Positions 8,150 to 18,140 of a stretch of DNA of 64,000 nt are shown here, in pieces (within the stretch, counting starts at the first letter, position 1; the number at the start of each line of letters is the position of its first letter). Origin of the DNA: Lineus longissimus (taxonomy: Eukaryota > Nemertea > Pilidiophora > Heteronemertea > Lineidae); contig NC_088317.1 of NCBI RefSeq assembly GCF_910592395.1, positions 8,062,001-8,126,000 of the forward strand, written 5' to 3'. The notes under the pieces were generated by a model. It saw only the letters and a program-made list of their open reading frames with translations, made no database searches and had not been told where the DNA came from. Made by a program: the position numbers and the translations under genes.

Positions 8150-10115
8150 CTCACCAAACATGACATCAAGCAAAGACCATAATGCATCCCCAAGTCCAAA
8201 AGTACTTGAAGCATATGTTTTTAATACAAGCCCTTTAAAAAGGAGCAGAACTAATCACGAATATTTCAACGCAACATGCCAGACAAACAAAGACACATAC
8301 ACTCTTCTTGTATGCTACAAAACTAAACTGCATCAAGAGTTTCATAAAGCTGAACAAAAAAAGTAAGTAAATCAGAATTCTACCAATACTTGTTTGTAAT
8401 CGCAAAGCAGTGTAAAGGAATTGCATCTGCAAATATGAGAATTCTTCAGATTTATCTTGGAATTCAGATTTTATTGCTACCCGATTATAGTTCAAGTTGT
8501 TCAAAAATGGGCATCATCTTTTTAGTACAGATGCACAAAAGGCCTGATTTTTACAGTAATTATTTTTTAAATGTCTGAAAATGCCTTCAGTCTTCAGTCA
8601 TTATTTTCATTTTTTGTTCACCTGCTTACAACATGGGAAGTGAATAGTTGGAATAGCAACCACATCATTGGTCATTTTAGATGTAAAATGTACTCTTCTT
8701 ATTTCTGACTGCATGAACACAAGTCCCACAAACAGTTCCTTTAAATGAATACTGTTTTCATCATCTCAATAAATGTTATTTATACTTACAGAAGTCCTGT
8801 TAAACTACAAAATGTGTATACAACTCCTAGCCCGAGGAACCCTACCATACAGAATTTTAAATTGACTGCTGCTGCTCAGATGCAAATTGAAGAAAAAGGA
8901 TCATTGCCCTTCAAACCTAAAAAGCCCAAACTCGAGTTTACAAAATCAATCAAGCTAAATGAACTGAATGCATGCACTTCCTTTCAGAAGGTAAGTACAT
9001 ATCCTCCAATGGAACTAGAACATCGTCAGTGCCTATAACACAGTTTTTGTAGTATCATCATTTAAGTTATGTGGACATTGGATGTAAAATAAAGTGTGTT
9101 TTTAAAAAAAAAGACCTTTTCCCCTATGTGTACGCAAAATAGGCCATAATAACAGACTCTCCTCCCCCACCATGCGTATGTACTAAATGAATGGCCCACA
9201 ATGTACATGACCATACCTCATCAATTTTTCATATATTTTGACAATTTAAGGCTCATTTGAAAGCTCTTTTGATGGCAAATAATACTAGTATCTCAAATAT
9301 AATTATTTTAGAGAACATAACAGCCTCCTTGTAATCATAAAGCAGGTCACATTTAGTATCTGACGTATCTACCTCCAAACAGTGCTTCTGCTTTAGTAAA
9401 TTAACTCTTTGACATTTATTTTTGCAGGTGATAGTAACAGCAAAAGCATCAAAAAACAGTAGAGAAAGAAACTACTAAATATGTAAGAGGGACAAACCTT
9501 TCATACAAATCCATCCTCATCTTAGATGGCAGTGGATGTGCCAGACTCACACTATGGGAAAAAACTGTAACAGCGGTAACTGAGGGCAACTCCTATCTCT
9601 TCAAAGACTTGACTGTACGTGAATACAATGGTACAAAATACATGACAACAAGCCCAGCAACAGAGATTACAGAACTTGACCCTGGTAATAATATTCAAAC
9701 AATAGAACTCACAGATGACCTCATTAATGAAGTTGCTCCAATTGAGCAACGTATTACTGTATCAAATGCTAAAATAGATCAAGTCAGTGTGACTACTAAA
9801 TCAACTTGCAAGAATTGTAAAACTGCCACTGTTCTACCTACAGGCAACACATTCCGGTGCAGTGGATGCAACATGCGCCAACGCACAACTGCATTAGTTC
9901 TCAATATCCATGTCAAATTGGATGTCATTTCTGACACCAACTCCACCATCTTGAAACTTACAGCGTCTGATCACAAAGTCATCGACTTTCTGAAGAAAGA
10001 AGGTCTACAAATTGACCACAAATCTTCATCGGATCATATTGAAGAGTTCCTCCTCAATTTGGATGTCATTTCATCCCTCACATACAATAGCGATAAATTC
10101 ATTGTAAACTTCTAA
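8150..10115 (+). CDS. RPA-like single-strand DNA-binding protein, three exons
   Basis: Exon 1 is 8150-8362 (acceptor TTTTCAG at 8143-8149, ATG at 8160, donor GTAAGT). Exon 2 is 8791-8990 (acceptor TTACAG, donor GTAAGT). Exon 3 is 9428-10115 (acceptor TTTGCAG, stop TAA). The exon 1/2 junction splits a lysine codon and keeps frame; exon 2/3 joins in phase 0. Exon 3 encodes an OB-fold segment with L-T-L-W-E-K and V-R-E-Y-N-G-T-K-Y, then a C-x2-C-x13-C-x2-C zinc motif, as in the large subunit of replication protein A. A one-base frame shift lies near 9470, so the copy may be dead or misassembled. RPA-like genes often accompany Helentrons, and one lies 1.6 kb upstream on the same strand; it could be that element's partner gene. 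Confidence 0.65.
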
Positions 10116-11253
10116 ACACTAGCACTAGTATATTGAACCTTCATGAAGGCTACATTGTGCATTGTACATGTTGCAGTTCCACTTCTTTTTCTCAGACCTA
10201 CCGGTTATTTCCAAATTGTTCACATTTATTGTTAAGTTACTGATTGATATGTTTTTTATATAACTCTGCTAAGTAAGCCTCTCCAGATCAGCACCCCTTA
10301 TGATAAAGCTATGTTATGGAGACGTCTCACAATGTTGCAGTTGTAAACTCAACCTGCTTATCTCCCCATAAGAGCTCTGTCATGAAGGGGGCTAATCATA
10401 ATGATCATTGTATTATATATCTTTGAGCCTTGTACTGTGTAAATTCATTTTCATAATCTTTATATCAACACTACTGTTTTTACCACACTACTTGCTTAAG
10501 GGGGTCCTCTGGTGATACATACACTCTATTTACATTGATTACCTCATTTAATTTTCAATCATTGTGCAATATTCTGTAATTCCAATAACCTGCTGGATAG
10601 GAAAATATTTTGTAATAATTTCATTACTGTATTCTCCAAATACATATATTTCTTATTATACATGTATAACTCTTCAGTTCTTGCCACTAAGGCTGCACCT
10701 TCTTTTGAATACTACAAGAGCACCTCCCTTAAAAAGGACACCTTGGTATTTTAAAGTACACCTCTCTTATATGTCTAATAGGGACAGCTAATACATCAGC
10801 GCCAAGGTGACAGCATCTATTCAAATTCACCTCTATAATAAGAACACCTCCCTACTGAGTTCACTCAAGACCAGTCCCAACAGTGGTATTGATATACATG
10901 TAGAGCTAGCTACTGTCTTTGGATTATGAATCTGCCAACCATACATTTTCAGAAAATGGAAAAAAATGGAGTAACTAGTATATGACCCCCCTTAAAGCAT
11001 TTTCTTGCCCTTAGATTGTCTTGACCCGGTAATTCCTATTATGCCAGTGTTTCTATCAAAAGCAATCATGCTCACATATCTCTCATTTCCAGATTTTCAA
11101 ATCGATTGTAAAAAGTTGGCCTAATCTTCTGCTTCAGACATCATTAGTAATAACTATTACCCCAACATACAAGAAATGTCTCCTTAACTTCACTCTAGCA
11201 GGAACCCTGACCTCTTTAACACTTGCTTCCCTAGTACACATACACGATGTACT
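10116..11253. other. Non-coding stretch with decayed ACACCTC repeats
   Basis: No gene is supported. Around 10720-10860 there are several spaced copies of a motif like AGAACACCTCCCT, separated by ATAATAAG-type AT stretches: a decayed tandem repeat. The rest shows nothing distinctive. Confidence 0.4.
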
Positions 11254-11283
11254 TAAATCAGCTGAGCGCGGGGCCTCTTGTTA
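11254..11283 (+). repeat. Helentron-like 3' terminus
   Basis: The segment reads TCAGCTGAGCG...GGGCCTCTTGTT. The same signature ends the element at 21781-21815 (GTCAGCTGAGCG...GGGCCTCTTGTT) in the same orientation. It is probably the 3' end of the element that carries the helicase (4836-6572) and RPA-like gene (8150-10115), although the 5' end is not visible. The hairpin seen in the 21.8-kb copy is decayed here. Confidence 0.4.
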
Positions 11284-12130
11284 ATACCTGTGTCAACCAG
11301 ATGAGTAGCAAAGATATGAAAACATTGAATGGTTCAGTCACGGGCGCTCAGTGTTGATGTGATTCGTGATTAGGTGACTGCACGACTGATCACCGTGCCA
11401 TTTCGCTTTACTTCAAACAGGATTTGTGTATCTATGCATGTTTCTCGCATGAATCTATTATCTCAGGCATGTGACCTTCCTCTGCGTCACTCCTGCAATG
11501 AAAAACCTCTTTTTGGTTTATTTTTAGTTTTATGAATTGATCGTATTCTGGCAAAAATCAAGGAACAAAGCCGTTTCACGATCCCTAGTCCTCCATTTTC
11601 CAGAAGTAGATGATAACGCATGTGTGCATATCCAATCTTAGATACGTCCCATGGTGACCATTGTTGGCCGGCGATTGCTCCCATTGTTGAGATTTGATTG
11701 GTGAACCAATTGTGGCAGAGACTGTAGATCGAGAAAGACTTGGTAACGATGATCACCATTGACGATGCTTAGAGAATGGCATGATAGGATTCCATTAGCT
11801 TGTCCACCACTATGCCATTTGAAAATATTGTGGGATAATGAAGGTGCAAAGGTACAGGTCAGGTGGCGTCAAAGTCGGGAAAAACTTTGAAATCAGTGCT
11901 TTTTGGGTCCAATATTACGGTGCACCCGTATCACATTTGAATGAAATATTTTTTTTACAAAATAGCCCTGTACGTCTTCCAACAGTCATATAAAGATTTC
12001 AGTGGGGTTCAGCCCTATTTTATAGCTTTCATCAAATTAAGCAAAACGTGGGGGGGGGGGCGTATTCATTGAAATAAATTTCAGTGAATTAAACAATAAC
12101 ATAAATCGTAATAAACTTTGACAGTTACCC
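11284..12130. other. No gene seen
   Basis: The stretch has mixed unique-looking sequence and an 11-base G run at 12050-12060. The minus-strand frame at 11487-11759 has no recognisable feature. Confidence 0.4.
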
Positions 12131-12950
12131 AGCGAGTTTAAATTAAATAATGAATATGGTTTCTCAGTGTTTGAAAATAATGAAGGGTGGACTTCCTGGA
12201 ATGTACCAGATTACAACACCAACATAACCAATCCCGAGTAAAACGTCAATAGCTGGAACAAACAGCTTGCGATGCATGCTTACTTGAATTAAACACCCCC
12301 ATTGTTTAAGGCAGATTGGACTAGGGAATGAGAAATTGCAAAGTGTGGTGATAGTTGGGTTATTGATAAAATTAATAAACATAAAAATGTAATTGATGTT
12401 ATCAAATAGAAACCATGTCAAACATACAAACAGTTCATGACACAAAAGTCAAATGTTTTCTCTAATCCAGGAATTGCATGATTCTATCAGAACTTATGTT
12501 TATTTTATACTGGGTGCTCAAGCATTAACAAGAACACCAAGACGAGGAGCAACACAATTAGATGCACAGAAAGAATTTGATAAACTTTTACAAGATTCTA
12601 TCATTAAACATCCTGATATTCCAACTTCAATTGCTAATTACCAGAAATAATTATCTGATACACATACGAGACTGGATTATGCAATATCACCAGGACTTTA
12701 CACCACTGGATCTGACATGATACTTAAAATGGGTAAGATAGTTAATTACAATAATAATATCTTAATTGCACCTAATAGTGCTAAACTTGGAAAGGTTGAT
12801 GTTAATGATAAAACGACCTTAACACCACCACTGATGGAAGTCAAAGTGTTGATACAATAAGGGTGGAAAATACGACTCCATCAAGAGAACAAAGTTCGAC
12901 TCCAACCCTGACTAATGGTGTCATTGTGAAACCTGATATTTAAATTAAAA
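12131..12950 (+). pseudogene. Broken copy of the gene at 63128
   Basis: Translated pieces match the right-end gene: a region with G-W-T-S-W-N-V-P-D-Y, and later I-R-T-Y-V-Y-F-I-L-G-A-Q-A-L-T-R-T in the frame at 12453-12650. Stops occur throughout. Downstream of 12650 the sequence still shows protein-like pieces (for example I-S-P-G-L-Y-T-T-G) up to about 12830, giving a hint of the C-terminus that lies beyond the window edge in the intact copy. Function is unknown. The N-terminal ~145 codons are absent. Confidence 0.6.
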
Positions 12951-12965
12951 AACCTATTAGTAAGA

Positions 12966-13184
12966 TTGATAGTAAAGATTAATAAAACTGACAACAGTCA
13001 TGTTGATCACAGTCATGTTGTTGTTCACAGTACTGAGCATGGTAAGCCTCCTATTGTTAACAGTCATGCTACTGATAAATCAGATGACTCACATAATACC
13101 ATTAAATTTCTATTGTACACAGTTGTTGGTAGTTTGGTTGTTTTACTTGTTATTTCAATATATATGCAGGAGAAATGGAAATAG
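12966..13184 (+). CDS. Small single-pass membrane protein, His/Asp-rich
   Basis: This 72-residue frame starts at ATG 12966. The first 45 residues are rich in H, D and S with a repeated S-H-V-D-H pattern. Residues 48-67 form a clear hydrophobic segment (FLLYTVVGSLVVLLVISIYM), followed by a short basic tail. Its end overlaps the start of the next gene by 10 bases, as in a compact gene block. The frame is intact although its neighbours are broken. Confidence 0.45.
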   Translation: MIVKINKTDNSHVDHSHVVVHSTEHGKPPIVNSHATDKSDDSHNTIKFLLYTVVGSLVVLLVISIYMQEKWK

Positions 13185-13591
13185 ATCCTTTAGGTGCTTT
13201 TAATGCTTATGATACTAGTAATAATATAGCAGATTACAATCAAGTTGTTATTGATGACACAACAGAACAATGCAATACAGATCATACTAATGTAATTAAG
13301 GGAACATCAGATTACAACATAGTTCATGGTAATTTAACTGAAGAAGATACCTTTTCAACTCCAGAAAGACCAAGTGGTATTGTCCCTGGCTTGATGGGAA
13401 GAGATTTAGAATACACTGCTATTGTGGATAAACTAGAAGGAACAAACTGGGGAAATAAAGATAACAATCTGAATAAACTCGCACCACTCATTCAAGCGAA
13501 AGGAAATAAACTTACTACAAACTATCAGATAAAGAAGTCAATGATAATAAATTCATTATTATTTAACGTGAATCAAAAATACTGGATATGA
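13175..13591 (+). CDS. Asp/Asn-rich protein of the virus-like element
   Basis: This 138-residue frame has an acidic, Asn-rich N-terminal half and a more structured part after about residue 80 (G-L-M-G-R-D-L-E-Y-T). The frame ends at a TGA at 13589, and protein-like sequence (I-E-L-T-R-K-G-G) continues just downstream in a neighbouring frame, so the gene is probably broken near 13590. No family is recognised. Confidence 0.4.
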   Translation: MEIDPLGAFNAYDTSNNIADYNQVVIDDTTEQCNTDHTNVIKGTSDYNIVHGNLTEEDTFSTPERPSGIVPGLMGRDLEYTAIVDKLEGTNWGNKDNNLNKLAPLIQAKGNKLTTNYQIKKSMIINSLLFNVNQKYWI

Positions 13592-13826
13592 GATTTATCT
13601 GGTGGAAAAGACGGTGATAGACGATTTATTGAATTAACTAGAAAGGGTGGTAAGTGTTTTGCTGAGAGCACAATAAAACAAAAAAAACAGTCCAACCTTT
13701 CTTCAGAAAATACAAAAAATTATTGAACCTATACAACATCACCTACAAGAACCTATGGAAGGCCCGACCCCAGTAAATCAACCTCAATTAGTAACTCCTG
13801 AAACGCAAACATTAATTAATAATTAA

Positions 13827-14318
13827 ATCAGTTCAAACCGGCATATCAATAGGATAATTGATGCAAGGGATGAAGAATTAAAAGCAGTTGTTTTCACGGA
13901 TAATGCCCAGAGAGAAGTTAGAGCGCTAAAAGAGGCTGGTGATGATAATCTTGCTGCTGTAACGAGGGTTGAAGACAAAAAAATAAAATACCTAGAAAAT
14001 CAGCTTGAAAATCTTACCAGAGATTATATAAACTCTGTAGAAGAAGATGTTGAAGAAAATCTAGCAATAAATGAAGAAATTGTTAAAGTTAAAGACGAAC
14101 TTAATGTGGAAAGAAGAAAAGTGTTTGAGTTGGACAGAGAAACAGAAAGTGGTGCAAGTAGAATGAAAAGCTTAATAAATGATGTCTTGAAGAAACCAGA
14201 CTCAGAGATCCGTCTAAAGGATCGAATTGAGTTACTTTTCAAAACCGAAGGTTTAACAATTGGTGCCATATTAACAGCCGTTACTATGGCGTTAACAACA
14301 AGGCCTGCTTATCAGTAA
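13827..14318 (+). CDS. Coiled-coil protein, N-terminal part
   Basis: An open frame follows a TAA at 13824-13826; the same frame was also open before that stop, back to about 13710, so the TAA is an internal nonsense codon. The product is strongly charged with heptad-like spacing of hydrophobic residues (E-N-Q-L-E-N-L, E-E-I-V-K-V-K-D-E-L), predicting a long coiled coil. It ends in a hydrophobic segment with G-L-T-I-G-A-I-L-T-A-V. The next frame (14323-14646) probably continues the same protein after a frame shift near 14300. Confidence 0.45.
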   Translation: MSSNRHINRIIDARDEELKAVVFTDNAQREVRALKEAGDDNLAAVTRVEDKKIKYLENQLENLTRDYINSVEEDVEENLAINEEIVKVKDELNVERRKVFELDRETESGASRMKSLINDVLKKPDSEIRLKDRIELLFKTEGLTIGAILTAVTMALTTRPAYQ

Positions 14319-14322
14319 TGCT

Positions 14323-14646
14323 TTGAAATCTATTCCCAAACCAGGACCAGGACCAGGACCAGGACCAGAACCAGGACCTAAAACAGATCTTAAACCTTCG
14401 ATACCAGATAAGGTTAAAGGAGGGTTCAATATGTTTGCCGAATGGTTAAAAGAAATGGCTAAGAAATCAGCTGCAGCTTTACCAGTAATAATAGGGTCTA
14501 TCATTTCATTCCTATTGAAATCAGTAGGTGTTGTTGTTGGTTTTCTGGCTAAACATATGGCCATCCTATTGGTGGTGGGTGTTGGTTCTGTAATCAATGG
14601 GTTAAGAGAAGGTGTTAAAATCATTAAACAAAGGAAAGCTAGTTAA
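14323..14646 (+). CDS. Gly-Pro repeat and multi-pass membrane region
   Basis: About 107 residues follow. A run of P-G dipeptides (residues 6-17) comes first, then a hydrophobic region at about 48-85 with two membrane segments joined by a short K-S turn, ending in a basic tail. TTG is the nominal start but the frame is open upstream, supporting continuity with 13827-14318. The P-G run derives from a CCAGGA microsatellite-like repeat. Role not recognised; a membrane-inserted or virion-associated protein is possible. Confidence 0.45.
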   Translation: MKSIPKPGPGPGPGPEPGPKTDLKPSIPDKVKGGFNMFAEWLKEMAKKSAAALPVIIGSIISFLLKSVGVVVGFLAKHMAILLVVGVGSVINGLREGVKIIKQRKAS

Positions 14647-14675
14647 ATCTAGATTTTTCATAATAAATAAATAGA

Positions 14676-15182
14676 ATGACAACAGGCGGATTACTCAATA
14701 CTGAAAGGACACATAAGATACCACTTGCTTTAAAAGCTGATAGACAACATCATATTATCACTCACAATCCGTCTTCTGCCAATCCAAAAAAGAAATATTT
14801 TACATCAGGATACCGAGAGAGAGAGAATACATTCTTTGTACCTAAATCTCTTTTTCTGTCTGCTGATGTCACCATTTCCGTTGATTTTAAAAACAGTGTG
14901 GTTAACAACCTCGGTAGAAACTTGATCTCCAAGATGGTGATTAAATGGGGGAGAATAGATATTTGGTCTCGACGAATACAGTCCTTATTCGACTTTTTTA
15001 AAGATTTGTGGTTAACAAAGGAGGAGAGAAACGATAGGTTGTTTCTAGGTATTCAATCAGACAGTGTCAGGAAGTTAAGATATGGTGTATCCGAAGCCAA
15101 TGTTATTGACCAGGCATGTGACGAAAAAGACAATGAAAGTGTTCGATACCAAAGAAAGTGTTCGATACCAAATACCAGATAA
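14676..15182 (+). CDS. Candidate capsid-like protein, N-terminal part
   Basis: The frame starts at ATG 14676, 30 bp after the preceding gene. Residues 40-95 hold hydrophobic beta-strand-like stretches (V-P-K-S-L-F-L-S-A-D-V-T and V-V-N-N-L-G-R-N-L-I-S-K), then a D-L-W-L-T-K-E-E-R segment. This pattern is one I associate with candidate capsid proteins of such elements; a structure prediction would decide. The gene is broken near 15140 by a short duplication of the G-V-R-Y-Q region (two copies of GTTCGATACCAA..., 15138 and 15158), after which homologous sequence continues in other frames to 15462. Confidence 0.45.
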   Translation: MTTGGLLNTERTHKIPLALKADRQHHIITHNPSSANPKKKYFTSGYRERENTFFVPKSLFLSADVTISVDFKNSVVNNLGRNLISKMVIKWGRIDIWSRRIQSLFDFFKDLWLTKEERNDRLFLGIQSDSVRKLRYGVSEANVIDQACDEKDNESVRYQRKCSIPNTR

Positions 15183-15462
15183 GATTAGATTTTGAACTGT
15201 TTGAAACTCATGCTCAGTTCACAACTTTCCAATTTCACGAAGACGTGATCATTGAGATCACATTAGCACCCAAGGAGGAATCATAGTAACATACACCACT
15301 GCGGCCATGAACAACAAACTTGAAAATATCTGTTTTGAATACGACACAGTAAGCCACAAGCTAATAGCCACTCAGCTCAGTAACAAGTACAATTATGGCT
15401 TCTCAATCTATTACGATTGAGTATATCATTTCAAGACTGTTAGTGTTAAAGTAAAAGAGTAA
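15183..15462 (+). pseudogene. C-terminal remnant of the capsid-like gene
   Basis: Sequence between the frame break and a TAA at 15460-15462 still reads as protein in pieces, including F-E-Y-D-T-V-S-H-K-L-I-A-T and a tyrosine-rich Y-N-Y-G-F segment. An internal TGA interrupts it at about 15418. The last ~170 bases of this remnant are included in the 389-bp duplicated unit, so a second copy occurs at 15684-15851. Confidence 0.45.
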
Positions 15463-16072
15463 CTCGTGTCAAATTTCACCATATAATGTTTTAGCTGTTT
15501 TTGACAAATGACTACGTCACTTTCTCATAAATCGGTAAGGTTTTCGAATCGAAATGCACATTTTCTAGAAATTGATGGTTTCGATGCCGTTGAAATCGCG
15601 CTACGCCGTCGACGTTTTCGTTGATGACGTCACAACATGAACATTTTCGCGGTCGCTGTGGTTTACATTCCCGCGAAAAAAAAACCACTGCGGCCATGAA
15701 CAACAAACTTGAAAATATCTGTTTTGAATACGACACAGTAAGCCACAAGCTAATAGCCACTCAGCTCAGTAACAAGTACAATTATGGCTTCTCAATCTAT
15801 TACGATTGAGTATATCATTTCAAGACTGTTAGTGTTAAAGTAAAAGAGTAACTCGTGTCAAATTTCACCATATAATGTTTTAGCTGTTTTTGACAAATGA
15901 CTACGTCACTTTCTCATAAATCGGTAAGGTTTTCGAATCGAAATGCACATTTTCTAGAAATTGATGGTTTCGATGCCGTTGAAATCGCGTTACGCCGTCG
16001 ACGTTTTCGTTGATGACGTCACAACATGAACATTTTCGCGGTCGCTGTGGTTTACATTCCCGCGAAAAAAAA
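15295..16072. repeat. 389-bp tandem duplication
   Basis: Unit 1 is 15295-15683 and unit 2 is 15684-16072. I compared them by eye and found one substitution (GCGCTACG versus GCGTTACG) and a small difference in the terminal A run. Each unit joins the tail of the capsid-like gene to a CpG-containing non-viral stretch (GATGACGTCACAACATG, CCCGCGAAAA). The identity suggests a recent event or an assembly artefact. Confidence 0.85.
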
Positions 16073-16778
16073 AATCTCATTCGTTTATTTACAACTGACA
16101 CTGACCATTGACATTCCATCATGTCCTTACACAATATATACATGATAAGAACTGAAGATTATGGAGAAGAAGAAGAAAAGGGTTGTCGGTTGGCGTTTTG
16201 CTGCGATGTTTTGCGGCTCCACCAGCCAAACTGAAGGTGTTGGGGTTTTCCGCTGGCCTGACCCTATCAAAGAACCGGGCCGTCACCATTAAGTTCGAGT
16301 CAAGCGCTCACCAGCCGGTGGTTCATCTTCTCCTCCTGATGCCCCGCCGGAACACAACTTCGAGAACCAACTCCAAATTCATCTGCCCTTGGGGGTCTTC
16401 CAGCACGAAATGTTGATGCTTCTTTTGTTCTCTACAACGAACTTCATCCAGAGAATAAAGTACAACTGCGTAAAATGCCTGAATTAAAAGATTTCTACCA
16501 ACCGAGTGGGGAAATGAAAAACTATGAATATGTTTTATTGTCTGTGGTGTGATCGGGGCAGGACTTTTAGTGAAATATCTGATATGAGGGGGGAGGGTTG
16601 ATTTTTCGATTTATTTTGATGTGTGAGTAACGTGGAAATGTTAGAAATGTTGGATATCGTTTGGAGTGACTCTGGGGATTGACGTTTTTGCGTGAGTAGT
16701 TGATTTTAACCCTTTATTAGTTAGGTTTTATAGAAACTTTGTGTTAAGGAACTTTAGTGTTATTTTTTCGGGGTGTAG
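16073..16778. other. GC-richer unassigned stretch
   Basis: Around 16170-16400 the GC content is higher than the neighbourhood. A frame at 16395-16552 reads as plausible protein (P-E-L-K-D-F-Y-Q-P-S-G-E-M) and ends in TGA, but its upstream side is closed by stops and I cannot name it. From 16553 on nothing gene-like is seen. Confidence 0.3.
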
Positions 16779-16916
16779 AGTAAATGTATTTAGCGGTGGG
16801 GTGCTCAAATCAACAGTTTTATAGTTGGAAATGGGGTGCCGAGAGCTTGGAAGTCATGAAAATTTGAAATGTGGAGTAGCCAAAATCAAGCTGGATCACT
16901 GCTAAATACATTTACT
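16779..16916. repeat. Inverted repeat, 138 bp span
   Basis: AGTAAATGTATTTAGCGGT at 16779-16797 matches the reverse complement of 16898-16916 with one mismatch. It could be a small hairpin-forming MITE or a remnant of one. Confidence 0.5.
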
Positions 16917-16971
16917 AATGGGTAGCTTGGAATGTGCTTTCCTTTGGGAAAACCTCCTGACTAAAGATCGA

Positions 16972-17706
16972 CCTTAAAGCTGACATGCATGCCTAAAAAC
17001 TCTAACGGCCAAGTGAGAAAATACAAACACCTGACCACCAAACGACCTACTGCACTTGAAACATGATGAGACACCCAGCAACTGGTCTCACTTGACTGCA
17101 CAAACAACAAGTTCATTGACGAGACAGGTTACAGAGAGGCCCTCGTGTAAAGAAAAAAATGAAAGCTATTCCTCTAGCGGGTTCGAATTCGGAACCATCG
17201 CCACTTGATCCGTGCCGTCTTACCCAAGACAGAGCGGCGTCGTTTATGCCATCTTAGCCATGTTCAGTTTCAAAGTGGCCTTTAAAATTGGCCCTTTTAC
17301 AATATTGGCTAAGCGAATTCATAAGATATATAATCAGGATATGATCATGACCCTGTGATGATTATAGGAGGAAGCAGCTATTTTTCGAGTTTTAAAGATG
17401 CAAAACAATTTCCCATTTTGCTAGTAATTAAACCATTGTGTGTATTGAGGAACTGTCTGATGAGGAGGCATTCGATTTCAAACAATGGTCGTGCGATATC
17501 GCAAAGGCCACTTATAGTAAGATATATGAACTACTGATGCTCAATATCTGTGCTCCACATCCAGTGCTCTGTTGGTGAATACGGTAGCGCCACTGTGGCC
17601 TGCTGTTAGTATATCATATCCGAGGGCATTTGAAACATGGCGGACGGGCATTAGTGTTTTCTACCTTGGCCGTTGGGGTCTTCATGCATGCATGTCAGCT
17701 TTAAGG
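16972..17706. mobile_element. 735-bp TIR element, non-autonomous
   Basis: CCTTAAAGCTGACATGCATG at its left end (21-bp repeat 16972-16992) is matched exactly in inverted form at 17686-17706. A second inner inverted block follows (AACGGCCAAG near 17005; CTTGGCCGTT near 17665). No transposase frame is present. No target duplication is obvious. An internal segment near 17178 (GGGTTCGAATTCGG) resembles a tRNA T-arm but has no convincing A box. Confidence 0.65.
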
Positions 17707-18055
17707 AAACTCTCATTATATGCATTATAAAACTTCTGAGAAACTCAAGATGGTTCCAGTTGGCAAAAGCTTTAGAAGTGGTGTCTGGGTGTTTTAAGCC
17801 TATGGGGTGATCAGCAAGAGGGAGACTGTCTCTGCCTGTTACAGTTGCTAGGTAATTATAGAGTCATTCTCACATGGTCTTAGATACTTAGATTAGGAGT
17901 GAGGGCTATCCATCACTTAGGTCGTGATCTCTTGCGAGGCATGACCATTGTGTAAATGTATGTTATATGTTAGGTCATGACGTACCTTATATAAATTGAA
18001 AGATTGTCTGATCTTGAATTTTTAGCTTTGGGTAAAAATGTTAGACATGCTTTTT
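17707..18055. other. No gene seen
   Basis: Unique-looking sequence between two mobile elements. Confidence 0.4.
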
Positions 18056-18105
18056 ATTAGCTCAGCTGACATAAGTCAGCTAAGCTTTACACATAACTAA
18101 GAAAT

Positions 18106-18140
18106 GTCTGTCCGTCTGTCCGTCTGTCTGTCTGTCTGTC
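18106..18140. repeat. GTCT/GTCC microsatellite
   Basis: Repeated GTCTGTCC then GTCT units lie just inside the left end of the 18056-21815 element. A similar GTCCGTCGT-type run sits inside the repeat end at 33400-33636, read on the minus strand. Confidence 0.8.

Larger units (their letters stand above)
12131..15462 (+). mobile_element. Second virus-like element copy, decayed
   Basis: Five gene remnants lie on one strand: a truncated copy of the gene seen at 63128-64000, a small membrane protein, an Asp/Asn-rich protein, a coiled-coil/membrane protein and a candidate capsid protein. DNA identity to the 63.5-kb copy is obvious over 12145-12240. Many stops and frame shifts show it is old. The left end starts abruptly inside a gene, so it is 5' truncated. 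The right end is altered by a tandem duplication. Confidence 0.6.

Noticed and set aside
17170-17240. Possible tRNA or SINE inside the 16972-17706 element
   Set aside because: GGGTTCGAATTCGG resembles a T-arm, but I found no A box at the right distance and no cloverleaf.
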